A stretch of 64,000 nucleotides of DNA, taken from contig CAMLTW010000012.1 in the NCBI GenBank assembly GCA_946486375.1, positions 1-64,000 on the forward strand, read 5' to 3'. Below are positions 1 to 7,863 of the stretch, piece after piece. This DNA comes from an uncultured Rikenellaceae bacterium (GTDB lineage Bacteria > Bacteroidota > Bacteroidia > Bacteroidales > Rikenellaceae). A model generated the notes under the pieces. The model searched no databases. It was not told the origin of the DNA and saw only the letters and a list, made by a program, of their open reading frames with translations. Every line of letters begins with the position of its first letter. Position 1 is the stretch's first letter. The translations under genes were made by a program, and so were the position numbers.

Positions 1-308
1 GTGCCGATCTGAACCGGCTCAAGGCCCTGCAAGGACGCATCGACCAGGCCCGAAAGCTCTGCCTGCTCTTGAACCGCCCCTGGCTCGAGAACAACCACCT
101 GATCCAAAAGGCCTGCGACTGGTACATGACCGATCAGAGAATCTACTACAGGGAGCGGCAGCGGATGATCGATGTTGCGATGGATCGGAACCTGTTTTTA
201 GAGCGGGTGATTCCCTTCGCGGGCTGCATTCGTCGGATGAAATCCTTTTTTGTCCGGCAGTCCGGCGAGCTGGAAACGGTGATCCGAACCCTCGAAGACC
301 GCCGATAA
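1..308 (+). CDS. Small helical hypothetical protein, 3' part only (paralogue of the gene at 48872-49408)
   Basis: The reading frame is open at the left edge of the window and ends with TAA at 306-308, so only the last 101 codons are present and the true start lies outside. The protein is rich in Arg, Leu and Glu and looks all-helical, with no signal peptide in the visible part. It aligns without gaps to the C-terminal 100 residues of the protein at 48872-49408 (for example both carry NRPWLENNHLIQKACDWY and end in ETVIRTLEDRR), at roughly 90 percent identity in DNA as well. Similarity stops at the stop codon. I do not recognise the family. A first in-window ATG at 69 would give a 79-residue product, but homology continues upstream of it. 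Confidence 0.7.
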   Translation, partial: ADLNRLKALQGRIDQARKLCLLLNRPWLENNHLIQKACDWYMTDQRIYYRERQRMIDVAMDRNLFLERVIPFAGCIRRMKSFFVRQSGELETVIRTLEDRR

Positions 309-700
309 AGCCTTCGGCTACGCTCGGAATGACGCGATGCGACCGGTTCCTCCCGACCGTTACACTACCGTACCACTTCGCGTCATTGCGAGGAGCGAAG
401 CGACGCGGCAATCTCTGTCTGTTTCTGTTATTATATTTTGCAGAGATTCCCACGCTCCGCCTTCGGCTGCGCTCGGAATGACGCGGTGGTGTTACCGTTG
501 TGGTGGTCGCGGGACGGTCGGAAGGTTTCGGATTTAGATTGCCGCGGCTTCTGGCGAAGCCTCGCAATGACGCGGGGCAATAGAGGCGCGGAAGATCGGG
601 GGAAGGCCGGAAGAACGCAAGGGATTCGGGAAACGGGTGGCAACGGGACGGCGGGAAGGACGCAGGGCAGCGGGAAAACGCCTTATCCGCCAGTTTCGGA
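309..700. repeat. Intergenic repeat block (composite REP/MITE-like element plus half-elements)
   Basis: No gene is seen between 309 and 916. A composite palindromic element spans about 381-483: it opens with CGTCATTGCGAGGAGCG, has a centre in which AATCTCTG and CAGAGATT face each other across an AT-rich linker, and closes with CTCGGAATGACG. Half-elements lie at 309-336 and 537-575. From about 576 to 680 the plus strand is simple purine-rich sequence. The same modules recur in most other gaps of this window. Confidence 0.75.
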
Positions 701-867
701 TCGACGATTAATCACTCGTTTATGACATACCGAAACCCTGCCGGGCCGGGGCGTTTCGGGAGCCTTATCTCTTTCATACGGCATTGTCGACCGTCGGAAA
801 GTCCGGAAAAGGGAGGCGATTTTCGTCCTAATTGTTGACTTAAAAAGAACATTTTAAGAATATTTGG

Positions 868-875
868 TATATTTG
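868..875 (+). promoter_or_regulatory. -7 box of the TonB receptor gene
   Basis: TATATTTG matches the Bacteroidota -7 consensus TAnnTTTG and lies 41 bases before the ATG at 917. The surrounding 835-880 is the only AT-rich stretch in this gap. No clear -33 box at the ideal distance was found. Confidence 0.5.
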
Positions 876-916
876 CGGATATTTGATCGCCCGACGCGAT
901 CTCAACCGGACGAACG

Positions 917-3295
917 ATGATAAAATTACTACCCGCCCTGCTCCCGCTGCTCAGTGCATCGACCCTTCTGGCGCAGGCTCCCGCGACCCCCGAACCGGAC
1001 TCCGCCGTACAGATGTCCGTGGGACTGAAGGAAATCCGCGTACTGGCCTCCTACGGGCACCCCAAGGGGGAAGAACCGGTCGTGCTCTCCACCGTGGGAG
1101 CCGAACAAATCCGCACGAAACTCGGCAATCAGGAGTTTCCCGAAGTGCTCAAATCGGTGCCTTCGGTTTACGCCACCAAGATGGGCGGCGGCTTCGGGGA
1201 CGCCCGGCTGGCCCTCCGGGGCTTCGGGTCGGAGAACATCGCCCTGCTCATCAACGGCATTCCGGTCAACGGCATGGAAAACGGAAGCGTCTACTGGTCG
1301 AACTGGGCCGGACTGTCCGACGTGACCAGCAGCATTCAGGTGCAGCGGGGTATCGGGCTGTCCAAGCTGGGCCTTTTCTCGGTCGGGGGAACCGTCAACA
1401 TCATCACGCGCAGCGCGGACGTGCAGCGGCAGGGAAGCGTCTGGTACGGCATCGGGAACGACGGCTATCAGAAAATGAGCCTCTCCCTCTCCTCGGGCCT
1501 TTCCCCGAAAGGGTGGGCCTTCACGCTGATGGGGTCGCGCACGACGGGGGACGGCTACGTCAACGGCACGAACTTCGAGGCGTGGACGTACTTCGCCAAC
1601 ATTTCCAAGAAATTCGGGGAGCGGCACCTGCTCTCCCTGACGGCCTTCGGCGCCCCGCAATGGCACAACCGCCGCAGCAACAAGCACTACATCGAAGACT
1701 ACGACAATCACCGGGACGGCATCCGGATGAACACCTCCTACGGCTACATCAACGGGGAAGCAGTGGGCACCTATTCCGGGTACAACGAGTACCACAAGCC
1801 GCAGATCTCCCTGAACCACTACTGGACGCTCGGCCGAAAATCCTCCCTTTCCACCTCGGTGTACATGTCCAACGCCAAGGGCGGCGGACGGAAGGTGTAC
1901 GGCAAGGACGCCAACCGGCTGCAATACAACTACAAGAACGGAAGGCCCAACGCCAACTCCTCCCTCACCCCGGACGGCCTGATCGACTACGGGCCGGTGA
2001 TGGAGGACAACCGCGACTCCGACCACGGTTCGGACGCCGTGTTCACGATGGGCACCAACTCCCACGACTGGTACGGCCTGCTGTCCAGCTTCACGAGCGA
2101 GCTGAGCCCGAAACTCCGGCTGACCGCCGGGATCGACGGGCGTTATTATAAAGGGTACCACTACGACGAAATCTCCGACCTGCTGGGCGGGGCCTATTTC
2201 AAGGACAGCAAGCTGGCGTGGCGCGATCCGGACACCGAGCTGCACGTGGGGGACAAGGTGAATCAGGACTTTTTCAGCCGCATCCTCTCCGTGTCGGGCT
2301 TCGCGCAGCTCGAATACACCGCGGGCCGGTTCAAGGCGTTCGTGTCGGGATCGGCGGGAAGCCATTCCTACAAGCGGCAGGACGACGGGAAGTACGGCCC
2401 CTTCGGAAACACGGAAGCCTATCCCCCGTCCGAGCGGAAAACGGGCTGGCGCGATTTCGTCCCCGTGAGCGCGAAGGGCGGCGTCAACTTCCGGCTCGGC
2501 GGCGGGCACAGCGTGTTCGTCAACGGCGGCTACGTCACCCGCGCCCCGATGATGGACAACATCTATGCGGACAACAATCCGATCGCCGATCCGATCATGG
2601 AAAAGATCGGCACCGTGGAAGCGGGCTACTCTTACCATAGCGCCGTGCTCGACGTGACGCTGAACGCCTACTACACCAAGTGGATGGACAAGAGCGTGAC
2701 CAAGGCGATCGGCAGCTGGAACGGCCCGAAAGCCTGCATCCCGAACATCGACGCCCTGCACAAGGGAATCGAGCTGGAAGCCGCCTACCGGCCCCTGCCG
2801 GAGCTTCGCTTCAACGGCTTCTTCTCGCTGGGCAACTGGCGCTGGACGGACGACGTGGCGTTCACCCTGTTCGATGAAAATCGGGAAAAAGTGGGCGACT
2901 ATCATGCCTACATCGACGGGCTGCACGTGGGGAACGCCCCGCAGACCAGCGCGATGCTGGGGGCGGTCGTCACCCCGGCCAAAGGGTTGGACATCGGGAT
3001 CGACTACAACTATTATGGACGGTACTATGCGGATTTCGCCGCGGCCGACCGCACCGACCCGGACGACCGGGCGGATTCGTGGAAGCTCCCCGACTTTTCG
3101 CTGGTGGACGTGAGCCTCGGCTACCGGTTCCGGATCGGAACGGTGGGGGCGCGGCTGATCGCCAACGTGAACAACGTCTTCAACAAGAAATACATCGCCG
3201 ACGCGCTGGACGGCGCCGACCACACGCGGGAAACGGCGCTGGTGTGGTACGGCTTCGGCACCACGTGGACGGCGGGCCTGCAAATCACGTTTTAA
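917..3295 (+). CDS. TonB-dependent outer membrane receptor
   Basis: Encodes a 792-residue outer membrane receptor expected to import a substrate using TonB energy. The start is followed by a signal peptide (MIKLLPALLPLLSAST, cleaved after LLAQA). A plug domain follows at about residues 40-160, with LALRGFGSENIALLINGIPV and a plug end reading GIGLSKLGLFSVGGTVNIIT. The rest is a beta-barrel with alternating aromatic strands, ending in the usual terminal strand TWTAGLQITF. There is no N-terminal carboxypeptidase-like domain and no SusD partner next to it, so it is closer to a siderophore, vitamin or metal type receptor than to a SusC. The substrate cannot be named. The sensor kinase gene starts 19 bases downstream, so the two are probably co-transcribed. 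Confidence 0.9.
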   Translation: MIKLLPALLPLLSASTLLAQAPATPEPDSAVQMSVGLKEIRVLASYGHPKGEEPVVLSTVGAEQIRTKLGNQEFPEVLKSVPSVYATKMGGGFGDARLALRGFGSENIALLINGIPVNGMENGSVYWSNWAGLSDVTSSIQVQRGIGLSKLGLFSVGGTVNIITRSADVQRQGSVWYGIGNDGYQKMSLSLSSGLSPKGWAFTLMGSRTTGDGYVNGTNFEAWTYFANISKKFGERHLLSLTAFGAPQWHNRRSNKHYIEDYDNHRDGIRMNTSYGYINGEAVGTYSGYNEYHKPQISLNHYWTLGRKSSLSTSVYMSNAKGGGRKVYGKDANRLQYNYKNGRPNANSSLTPDGLIDYGPVMEDNRDSDHGSDAVFTMGTNSHDWYGLLSSFTSELSPKLRLTAGIDGRYYKGYHYDEISDLLGGAYFKDSKLAWRDPDTELHVGDKVNQDFFSRILSVSGFAQLEYTAGRFKAFVSGSAGSHSYKRQDDGKYGPFGNTEAYPPSERKTGWRDFVPVSAKGGVNFRLGGGHSVFVNGGYVTRAPMMDNIYADNNPIADPIMEKIGTVEAGYSYHSAVLDVTLNAYYTKWMDKSVTKAIGSWNGPKACIPNIDALHKGIELEAAYRPLPELRFNGFFSLGNWRWTDDVAFTLFDENREKVGDYHAYIDGLHVGNAPQTSAMLGAVVTPAKGLDIGIDYNYYGRYYADFAAADRTDPDDRADSWKLPDFSLVDVSLGYRFRIGTVGARLIANVNNVFNKKYIADALDGADHTRETALVWYGFGTTWTAGLQITF

Positions 3296-3313
3296 CGGGA
3301 ACGGAGAACGGGG

Positions 3314-5248
3314 ATGCGGACGGAAACGCTTCATATCGGACGGCGGCTGAGGGCCGGGGCCTTGTTCCTGGCGCTGCTTGCGGCATGCGCCTTTTCCGTC
3401 CGGGCCGAACGCGAAACCCCTCCGGAGCGGCAGGGAACCGTGCTGATCATCGCCTCCTACAACCCGGACACGCGGCGCATGTCCAATTTCATCTCCGAAT
3501 TCGAAAAAGGAATCGACCGGGAAAAGCTGCCTTTCGACATCGTCATCGAGGACATGGGGTGCAAGAGCCTTTCGGAAGCCCCCCTGTGGCGGAAACAGAT
3601 GGGAGACATCTTCCGGCGCTACGAACGGGCCGACCTCCGGGCGGTGATCCTGCTGGGGCAGGAAGCCTGGGCCACCTACCTGTCCTGCGACCGCTTCCCG
3701 CACGACATTCCCTTTTTCGGGGGATTCGTCAGCCGGAACGGAATCCGCCTGCCGCACGAGGAAATCGACGTGACCCGCTGGACGCCCCCCACGGTGGACA
3801 TGATCGCCCTGGCCGACAGCCTGGGAAAGGGAGGCGGCCTGCTGAACGAATACGACGTCGGGAAAAACATCCGGCTGATCCGTTCGCTGTACCCCGACGT
3901 GGAGAACATCGCCTTCGTGTCGGACAACACCTACGGCGGAGTGTCGCTTCAGGCGCTCGTCAAGACGGAAATGAAAAAATTCCCCGACCTGAACCTGGTG
4001 CTCGTCGACGCCCGCGAAGGGGAAGCGCAGGCCGCAGCCCGGATTTCGGCCCTGCCCCACAACTCGGTGCTGCTGATCGGCACCTGGCGGGTGGGTCAGG
4101 GCGGGCAGTACCTGCTGTTCGGATCAATCGCCTCGCTGGTGGCCAACAACGCCGCCCTCCCCGTTTTCTCCCTGTCGGGTTCGGGCATCGGCAACGTGGC
4201 TCTCGGCGGATACGTTCCGATCTATGAAAACGGAGCCGCGGAAATCGCCGCCCAGATCGCCCGGCACTACCGGGGGAAAAGCGACGCCGTCCATTTCGAC
4301 CTCTCGCCCCTGCAATACACCTTCGACGCGCGGAAACTCCGGGAATTCGGGATCGCCGAATACAAGCTGCCCAACGGGAGCACGGTCGTGGACAGCATGG
4401 AGGCGGAACTGGAAAAATACAAGACCTACATCTCGGCGGGAATCATCGCCTTCGTCGTCCTCGTCCTGCTGCTGGCGTTCATCTACTACCTCTACTACCG
4501 GAACAACCGGCTGAAAAACGTGCTGCAGAACCGGGAGGCGGAGCTGATCCGGGCCAAGGAGAACGCCGAAGAGTCCGACCGGCTGAAGTCGGCCTTCCTC
4601 GCGAACATGAGCCACGAAATCCGGACGCCGCTCAACGCCATCGTCGGGTTCTCGACCCTGCTGGGGGACGACTCCCTGTCGGCCGAAGAACGGAACGAAT
4701 ACAACACGATCGTCTCGAAAAACTCCGAAATGCTGCTGACGCTCATCAGCGACATCCTGGACATTTCGAGGCTCGAAACGGGGCAGGTGCAGTTCAACTA
4801 TGCCGAGGAAAACATCTACGACGTCTGTCAGCAGGTGCTGCACACCACCTCCCACAACCGCAAGCCGGGGCTGGAGTGCATCTTCAAGCCTGGACGCGAA
4901 TCCTACCGGATGAAGACCGACGCCATGCGCCTGTCCCAGATCCTGATCAACCTGCTGACCAACGCCAACAAGTTCACGGAGACGGGGTCGATCACGCTGG
5001 CTTTCGAAGTGCAGGAAGACCAGGGGCGCGTGCTGTTCTCGGTCGCCGACACCGGCTGCGGGATTCCGCCCGAAAAACAGCGCAAGGTGTTCGACCGGTT
5101 CGAGAAGCTGAACGAGTTCAAGCAGGGCACGGGGCTGGGGCTGGCCATCTGCAGACAGATCGCGCGGATGTTCGGCGGAGACATCTGGGTCGATCCGGAC
5201 TACACGGGCGGGGCGCGGTTCGTGTTCTCGCATCCGATTCTGCCGTAG
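3314..5248 (+). CDS. Membrane sensor histidine kinase with periplasmic substrate-binding-like domain
   Basis: A 644-residue kinase. A signal or anchor segment lies at residues 10-30. A periplasmic domain (about 35-370) begins VLIIASYNPDTRRMSNFISE and resembles the ABC substrate-binding-like sensor domains of Bacteroidota kinases. A transmembrane helix at about 376-396 (IIAFVVLVLLLAFIYYLYY) leads to a HisKA domain with phospho-acceptor motif SHEIRTPLNAIVG. The HATPase domain has N box NLLTNANKF, G1 DTGCGIP and G2 GTGLGLAICRQIA. It stops straight after the ATPase fold with no receiver or DNA-binding domain, so a separate response regulator is needed and none is in the window. It follows the TonB receptor by 19 bases and may sense the cargo of that receptor. 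Its last 32 bases are repeated downstream (see 5217-5700). Confidence 0.88.
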   Translation: MRTETLHIGRRLRAGALFLALLAACAFSVRAERETPPERQGTVLIIASYNPDTRRMSNFISEFEKGIDREKLPFDIVIEDMGCKSLSEAPLWRKQMGDIFRRYERADLRAVILLGQEAWATYLSCDRFPHDIPFFGGFVSRNGIRLPHEEIDVTRWTPPTVDMIALADSLGKGGGLLNEYDVGKNIRLIRSLYPDVENIAFVSDNTYGGVSLQALVKTEMKKFPDLNLVLVDAREGEAQAAARISALPHNSVLLIGTWRVGQGGQYLLFGSIASLVANNAALPVFSLSGSGIGNVALGGYVPIYENGAAEIAAQIARHYRGKSDAVHFDLSPLQYTFDARKLREFGIAEYKLPNGSTVVDSMEAELEKYKTYISAGIIAFVVLVLLLAFIYYLYYRNNRLKNVLQNREAELIRAKENAEESDRLKSAFLANMSHEIRTPLNAIVGFSTLLGDDSLSAEERNEYNTIVSKNSEMLLTLISDILDISRLETGQVQFNYAEENIYDVCQQVLHTTSHNRKPGLECIFKPGRESYRMKTDAMRLSQILINLLTNANKFTETGSITLAFEVQEDQGRVLFSVADTGCGIPPEKQRKVFDRFEKLNEFKQGTGLGLAICRQIARMFGGDIWVDPDYTGGARFVFSHPILP

Positions 5249-5700
5249 TTTCCTGTTTTCATTGTGCCGGAGCCGTCTGCCTGTCGGAGCCGTTCGAGGG
5301 TCACTTGCTGCATCATACGATAAAGCCGAGGTTCGTGTTCTCGCATCCGATTCTGCCGTAGTTTTCCTGTTTTCATTATGCCGGGAGCCGTCTGCCTGCC
5401 GGAGCCGTTCGGGGGTCGTTTGCTGCATCATACGACAAAGCCAAGGTTCGCAATCTCTCATCCGGTTCTGCCGTAGTTTTCCTGTTTTCATTATGCCGGG
5501 AGCCGTCTGCTTGCCGGAGCCGTTCGGGGATCGCTTGCTGCATCATACGACAAAGCCGAGGTTCGCAATCTCTCATCCGGTTCTGCCGTAGTTTCCTGTT
5601 TTCATTATGCCGGAGGCCGTCTGCGTGCCGGGGCGGTTCGGGGGTCGCTTGCAGCCTCATACGACAAAGCCGGGACACGGTTTGTGTCCTGGCTTTTATC
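5217..5700 (+). repeat. Tandem repeat of about 113-115 bp carrying copies of the kinase 3' end
   Basis: The last codons of the kinase, including its TAG at 5246-5248, recur with stops at 5359-5361, 5474-5476 and 5589-5591, giving periods of 113, 115 and 115 bp. A fifth, partial copy runs into a terminator at 5666-5697. Each unit starts with a segment like TTTCCTGTTTTCATT and ends with a version of the kinase C-terminus. Because the first spacing is not a multiple of three, units encode the same ending (RFVFSHPILP or RFAISHPVLP) in different frames. Confidence 0.85.
5666..5697 (+). terminator. Rho-independent terminator after the kinase repeat block
   Basis: Stem AAAGCC-G-GGACAC pairs with GTGTCC-T-GGCTTT around a five-base loop, followed by a short T run. 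It is the first good terminator downstream of the receptor-kinase pair. Confidence 0.7.
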
Positions 5701-5890
5701 CATCCCGTTTCGCCTGTGAAATTCCGCCGGCGTGTCCGTGCGAAAAAACGGATGCCGCCGTTGCGGAACCGCCCCATTCCCGACCGCCCTCCTTCCCGAA
5801 GGATGTCCGGCGTTTCCGGGACGGGTGAGCTTCCAAGCAGACGGAAGCGGGCGAAAGACTGCGGCCCGGCGGGGATTCCGCCGGAACCGG

Positions 5891-6112
5891 TTATGCTCCG
5901 GTCATACTTCCGGTCGTGTTGCCGGTCGTGTTTTGGGTCGTTTCCTCCCCGTCGGACGAGAACGCCTCTTCGAGTTCCTCTTCCTTCCGAATATGGTCTT
6001 CTTCCGTGTAGCCGTCCGCTTCGCAGACGAGCTTATTGATTTCCCGCTCGAAATTCTGTTCGCAGGGATCGCATTTGACGTCTTGTGCGTCGTTCCGTTC
6101 CTTTTCTTCCAT
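5891..6112 (-). CDS. Small acidic hypothetical protein
   Basis: A 73-residue frame starting MEEKERNDAQDVKCDPC. It is strongly acidic, has one CxxC pair (CDPC) and a third Cys in the middle, and ends in a Thr/Asn/Gly-rich tail (TTQNTTGNTTGSMTGA). There is no signal peptide and no recognised family. It lies alone between a terminator and a repeat block, on the opposite strand from the kinase. Its composition is unlike the translations of the neighbouring repeats, which supports a real gene, but short length and lack of a family leave it uncertain. Confidence 0.45.
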   Translation of the reverse strand: MEEKERNDAQDVKCDPCEQNFEREINKLVCEADGYTEEDHIRKEEELEEAFSSDGEETTQNTTGNTTGSMTGA

Positions 6113-6237
6113 GATCTCGGTTTTTAAGTGATGTTATCCGGAACGATCCCTGCAAAATGCGTACAAAAAATGCGGGCGCGGGGCGGCTGTAATGACAGGA
6201 GGCTGAAATTTCAGAATTGTCGGAAGTTCCGCTTTCG

Positions 6238-6715
6238 TCGCGTCATCCTGAGGAGCGGCAACGCCGCGACGTGAGTATCTCTGCGCAGGCCGGATGAGAT
6301 GCTCACGCTTCGCCTTTGGCTCCGCTCAGCATGACGTAATGTAACCGGTTCCTTCCAACCTTCCCGACCCTCCACCTCCTTACGTCATTGCGAGGCTTCG
6401 TCAGAAGCCGTGGCAATCTCTGTTAGTTTTGAAAAAAAGATGCTCACATCGCAACTTCGTTGATAATGCTACCTCCCTGCGCTTATTCCGCACCAGCCTT
6501 ACGGCTGATTGCGGGCTGCGGTCGGTAAGCTCGCAGGCTTCCGCCTGCTCGGTTCAGGATGACGCGATGGAAGTGCGTCTTTCCTGCTGTTCGGGAACCG
6601 TGTCGCCGTTACGTCATTCCGAGGAAAACCAGAACCGGTTTGACGTGGGAATCTAAGCCCGTAACCTCCCTGCTTTTCCGCAACCTTGTTTTCTTGCGTC
6701 ATCCTAAGGAGGGAT
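6238..6715. repeat. Intergenic repeat block
   Basis: The gap 6113-6799 has no gene. A composite element lies at about 6240-6335 (CGTCATCCTGAGG to CAGCATGACG) and a half-element at 6384-6425. A module at 6478-6568 carries CTCCCTGCGCTTATTCCG and a palindrome around GCTCGCAGGCTTCCGCCTGCT. Shorter pieces are at 6611-6655 and 6693-6715. Confidence 0.7.
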
Positions 6716-6799
6716 GTAACACCCCTAACCAGCAGTCGTCCTGCAACCGCCCACACTTCCGTCACCCCACATCATTCTGCCTGCCTCCGGCGCCTCCCC

Positions 6800-7849
6800 T
6801 CAACGCCCCGGACTGAAATCCTTCGCGGGCTTCCAGTCCGACCCGTACGCCGGGAAAGTGGTGCGGGCGAAAATGCGCTTCACCGTGTAAGCCTTCGCTT
6901 CGGCGCGGGTCAGTTCCCGGCTCATGATGCGCCGGGCCAATCGCTCGGGAGCCGCCCCCGGCCCCGTGCAGCGGTATTCCGCGAACAGCTTCTGCTCGGC
7001 GGACATCACCGTCCACCCTTCCGGATGCACCGAAGCGGGTTCCTCGCAGCGGATATAGACCGCCTGCGGTTCCCCGTGCCACGGACGCCCCAGGTAAAAA
7101 TGCCGGAAGGGCACGCCGTCCCGGTCGGGCGCTCCGATCGCCTTGGCCGTGATCCGGCAGTCCAGGAAAACGATTCCGAACCGCATTTCCGGAAGGGTCG
7201 AGGGGGCCACGATGTAACTCTCGTGCTGGTTCACGTGGATCGTACAGCGGTCGAACACCATCACCGACGAACCGAAAATGAAATCCACATTCCCTTCCAC
7301 ATAACAGTTTTTCAGGTAAATGCGCCCCGTTCCGGCTCCGAAGAAGGTGTCCTGATTCCCCACCAGCCGGCAGTCGTAAAGGGCGCAGCGGTCGCCGCGC
7401 ACCCGCAGGGCCACCCCCTGCGAACGCTTGTTTTCGCCCGGCTGTTCGCGGATGTTGAGGTGGGTGTTCTCGAAAGTGATGTTCGACGCGATGAAATCGT
7501 CCGCGTCGATGGCCACGCTTTGACAGCGCGAGGTGCCGATGTCCTTCCCGTCCGCGCGCTTCTTCCCCGAATAATCGTCGTAAGTCAGCACCGTCGTCCG
7601 GGCATCCCGGCCCACCAGCGTCACCCGATCCTTCCCTTCGGCCAGCGTGATTTTCTCGTAATACCGGCCCGGTTCGACCCGGATGATCCAGCGTCCGCCC
7701 GTAAAATGCTCCGGCACGGCGTCGAACGCTTCCTGCACGGTGCGGTAATCCCCGCTGCCGTCCTGCGCCACCGTCCTGACCACGTCCGCGGCCCGCACGC
7801 TTCCTGCCGCCAGCAGCAGGAGCGAAATCGCAATCTTTCGTATTCGCAT
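6800..7849 (-). CDS. Pectinesterase (carbohydrate esterase family 8), secreted
   Basis: A 349-residue pectin methylesterase that removes methyl groups from homogalacturonan outside the cytoplasm. It starts MRIRKIAISLLLLAAGSVRA, a clear signal peptide, which fixes the start at 7849. CE8 motifs are present in order: GDYRTVQEAFDAVP near the N-terminus, GNQDTFFG with the catalytic Asp at mid-protein, DFIFGSSVMVFD with the second Asp, and GRPW near the end. The fold is expected to be a right-handed beta-helix. It begins 14 bases after the stop of the acetyl esterase gene, so both share a transcript. The two enzymes together would strip pectin before lyases act. No regulator lies beside them. Confidence 0.92.
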   Translation of the reverse strand: MRIRKIAISLLLLAAGSVRAADVVRTVAQDGSGDYRTVQEAFDAVPEHFTGGRWIIRVEPGRYYEKITLAEGKDRVTLVGRDARTTVLTYDDYSGKKRADGKDIGTSRCQSVAIDADDFIASNITFENTHLNIREQPGENKRSQGVALRVRGDRCALYDCRLVGNQDTFFGAGTGRIYLKNCYVEGNVDFIFGSSVMVFDRCTIHVNQHESYIVAPSTLPEMRFGIVFLDCRITAKAIGAPDRDGVPFRHFYLGRPWHGEPQAVYIRCEEPASVHPEGWTVMSAEQKLFAEYRCTGPGAAPERLARRIMSRELTRAEAKAYTVKRIFARTTFPAYGSDWKPAKDFSPGR

Positions 7850-7863
7850 GGCTTTTCCGTTTT

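Noticed and set aside
431..643. Short frames reading like RHSERSRRRSVG or ARSEATRQS in many gaps
   Set aside because: These are translations of the interspersed composite repeats, not genes.
929..4060. Very long open frame (over 1000 codons) on the minus strand opposite the TonB receptor and kinase
   Set aside because: It is antisense to two clear genes, has His/Val/Arg-rich low-information protein sequence, and crosses the gene boundary. High GC makes such antisense frames common.
5217..5700. Tandem block considered as a CRISPR array
   Set aside because: Units are contiguous 113-115 bp duplicates of a gene end without spacers.
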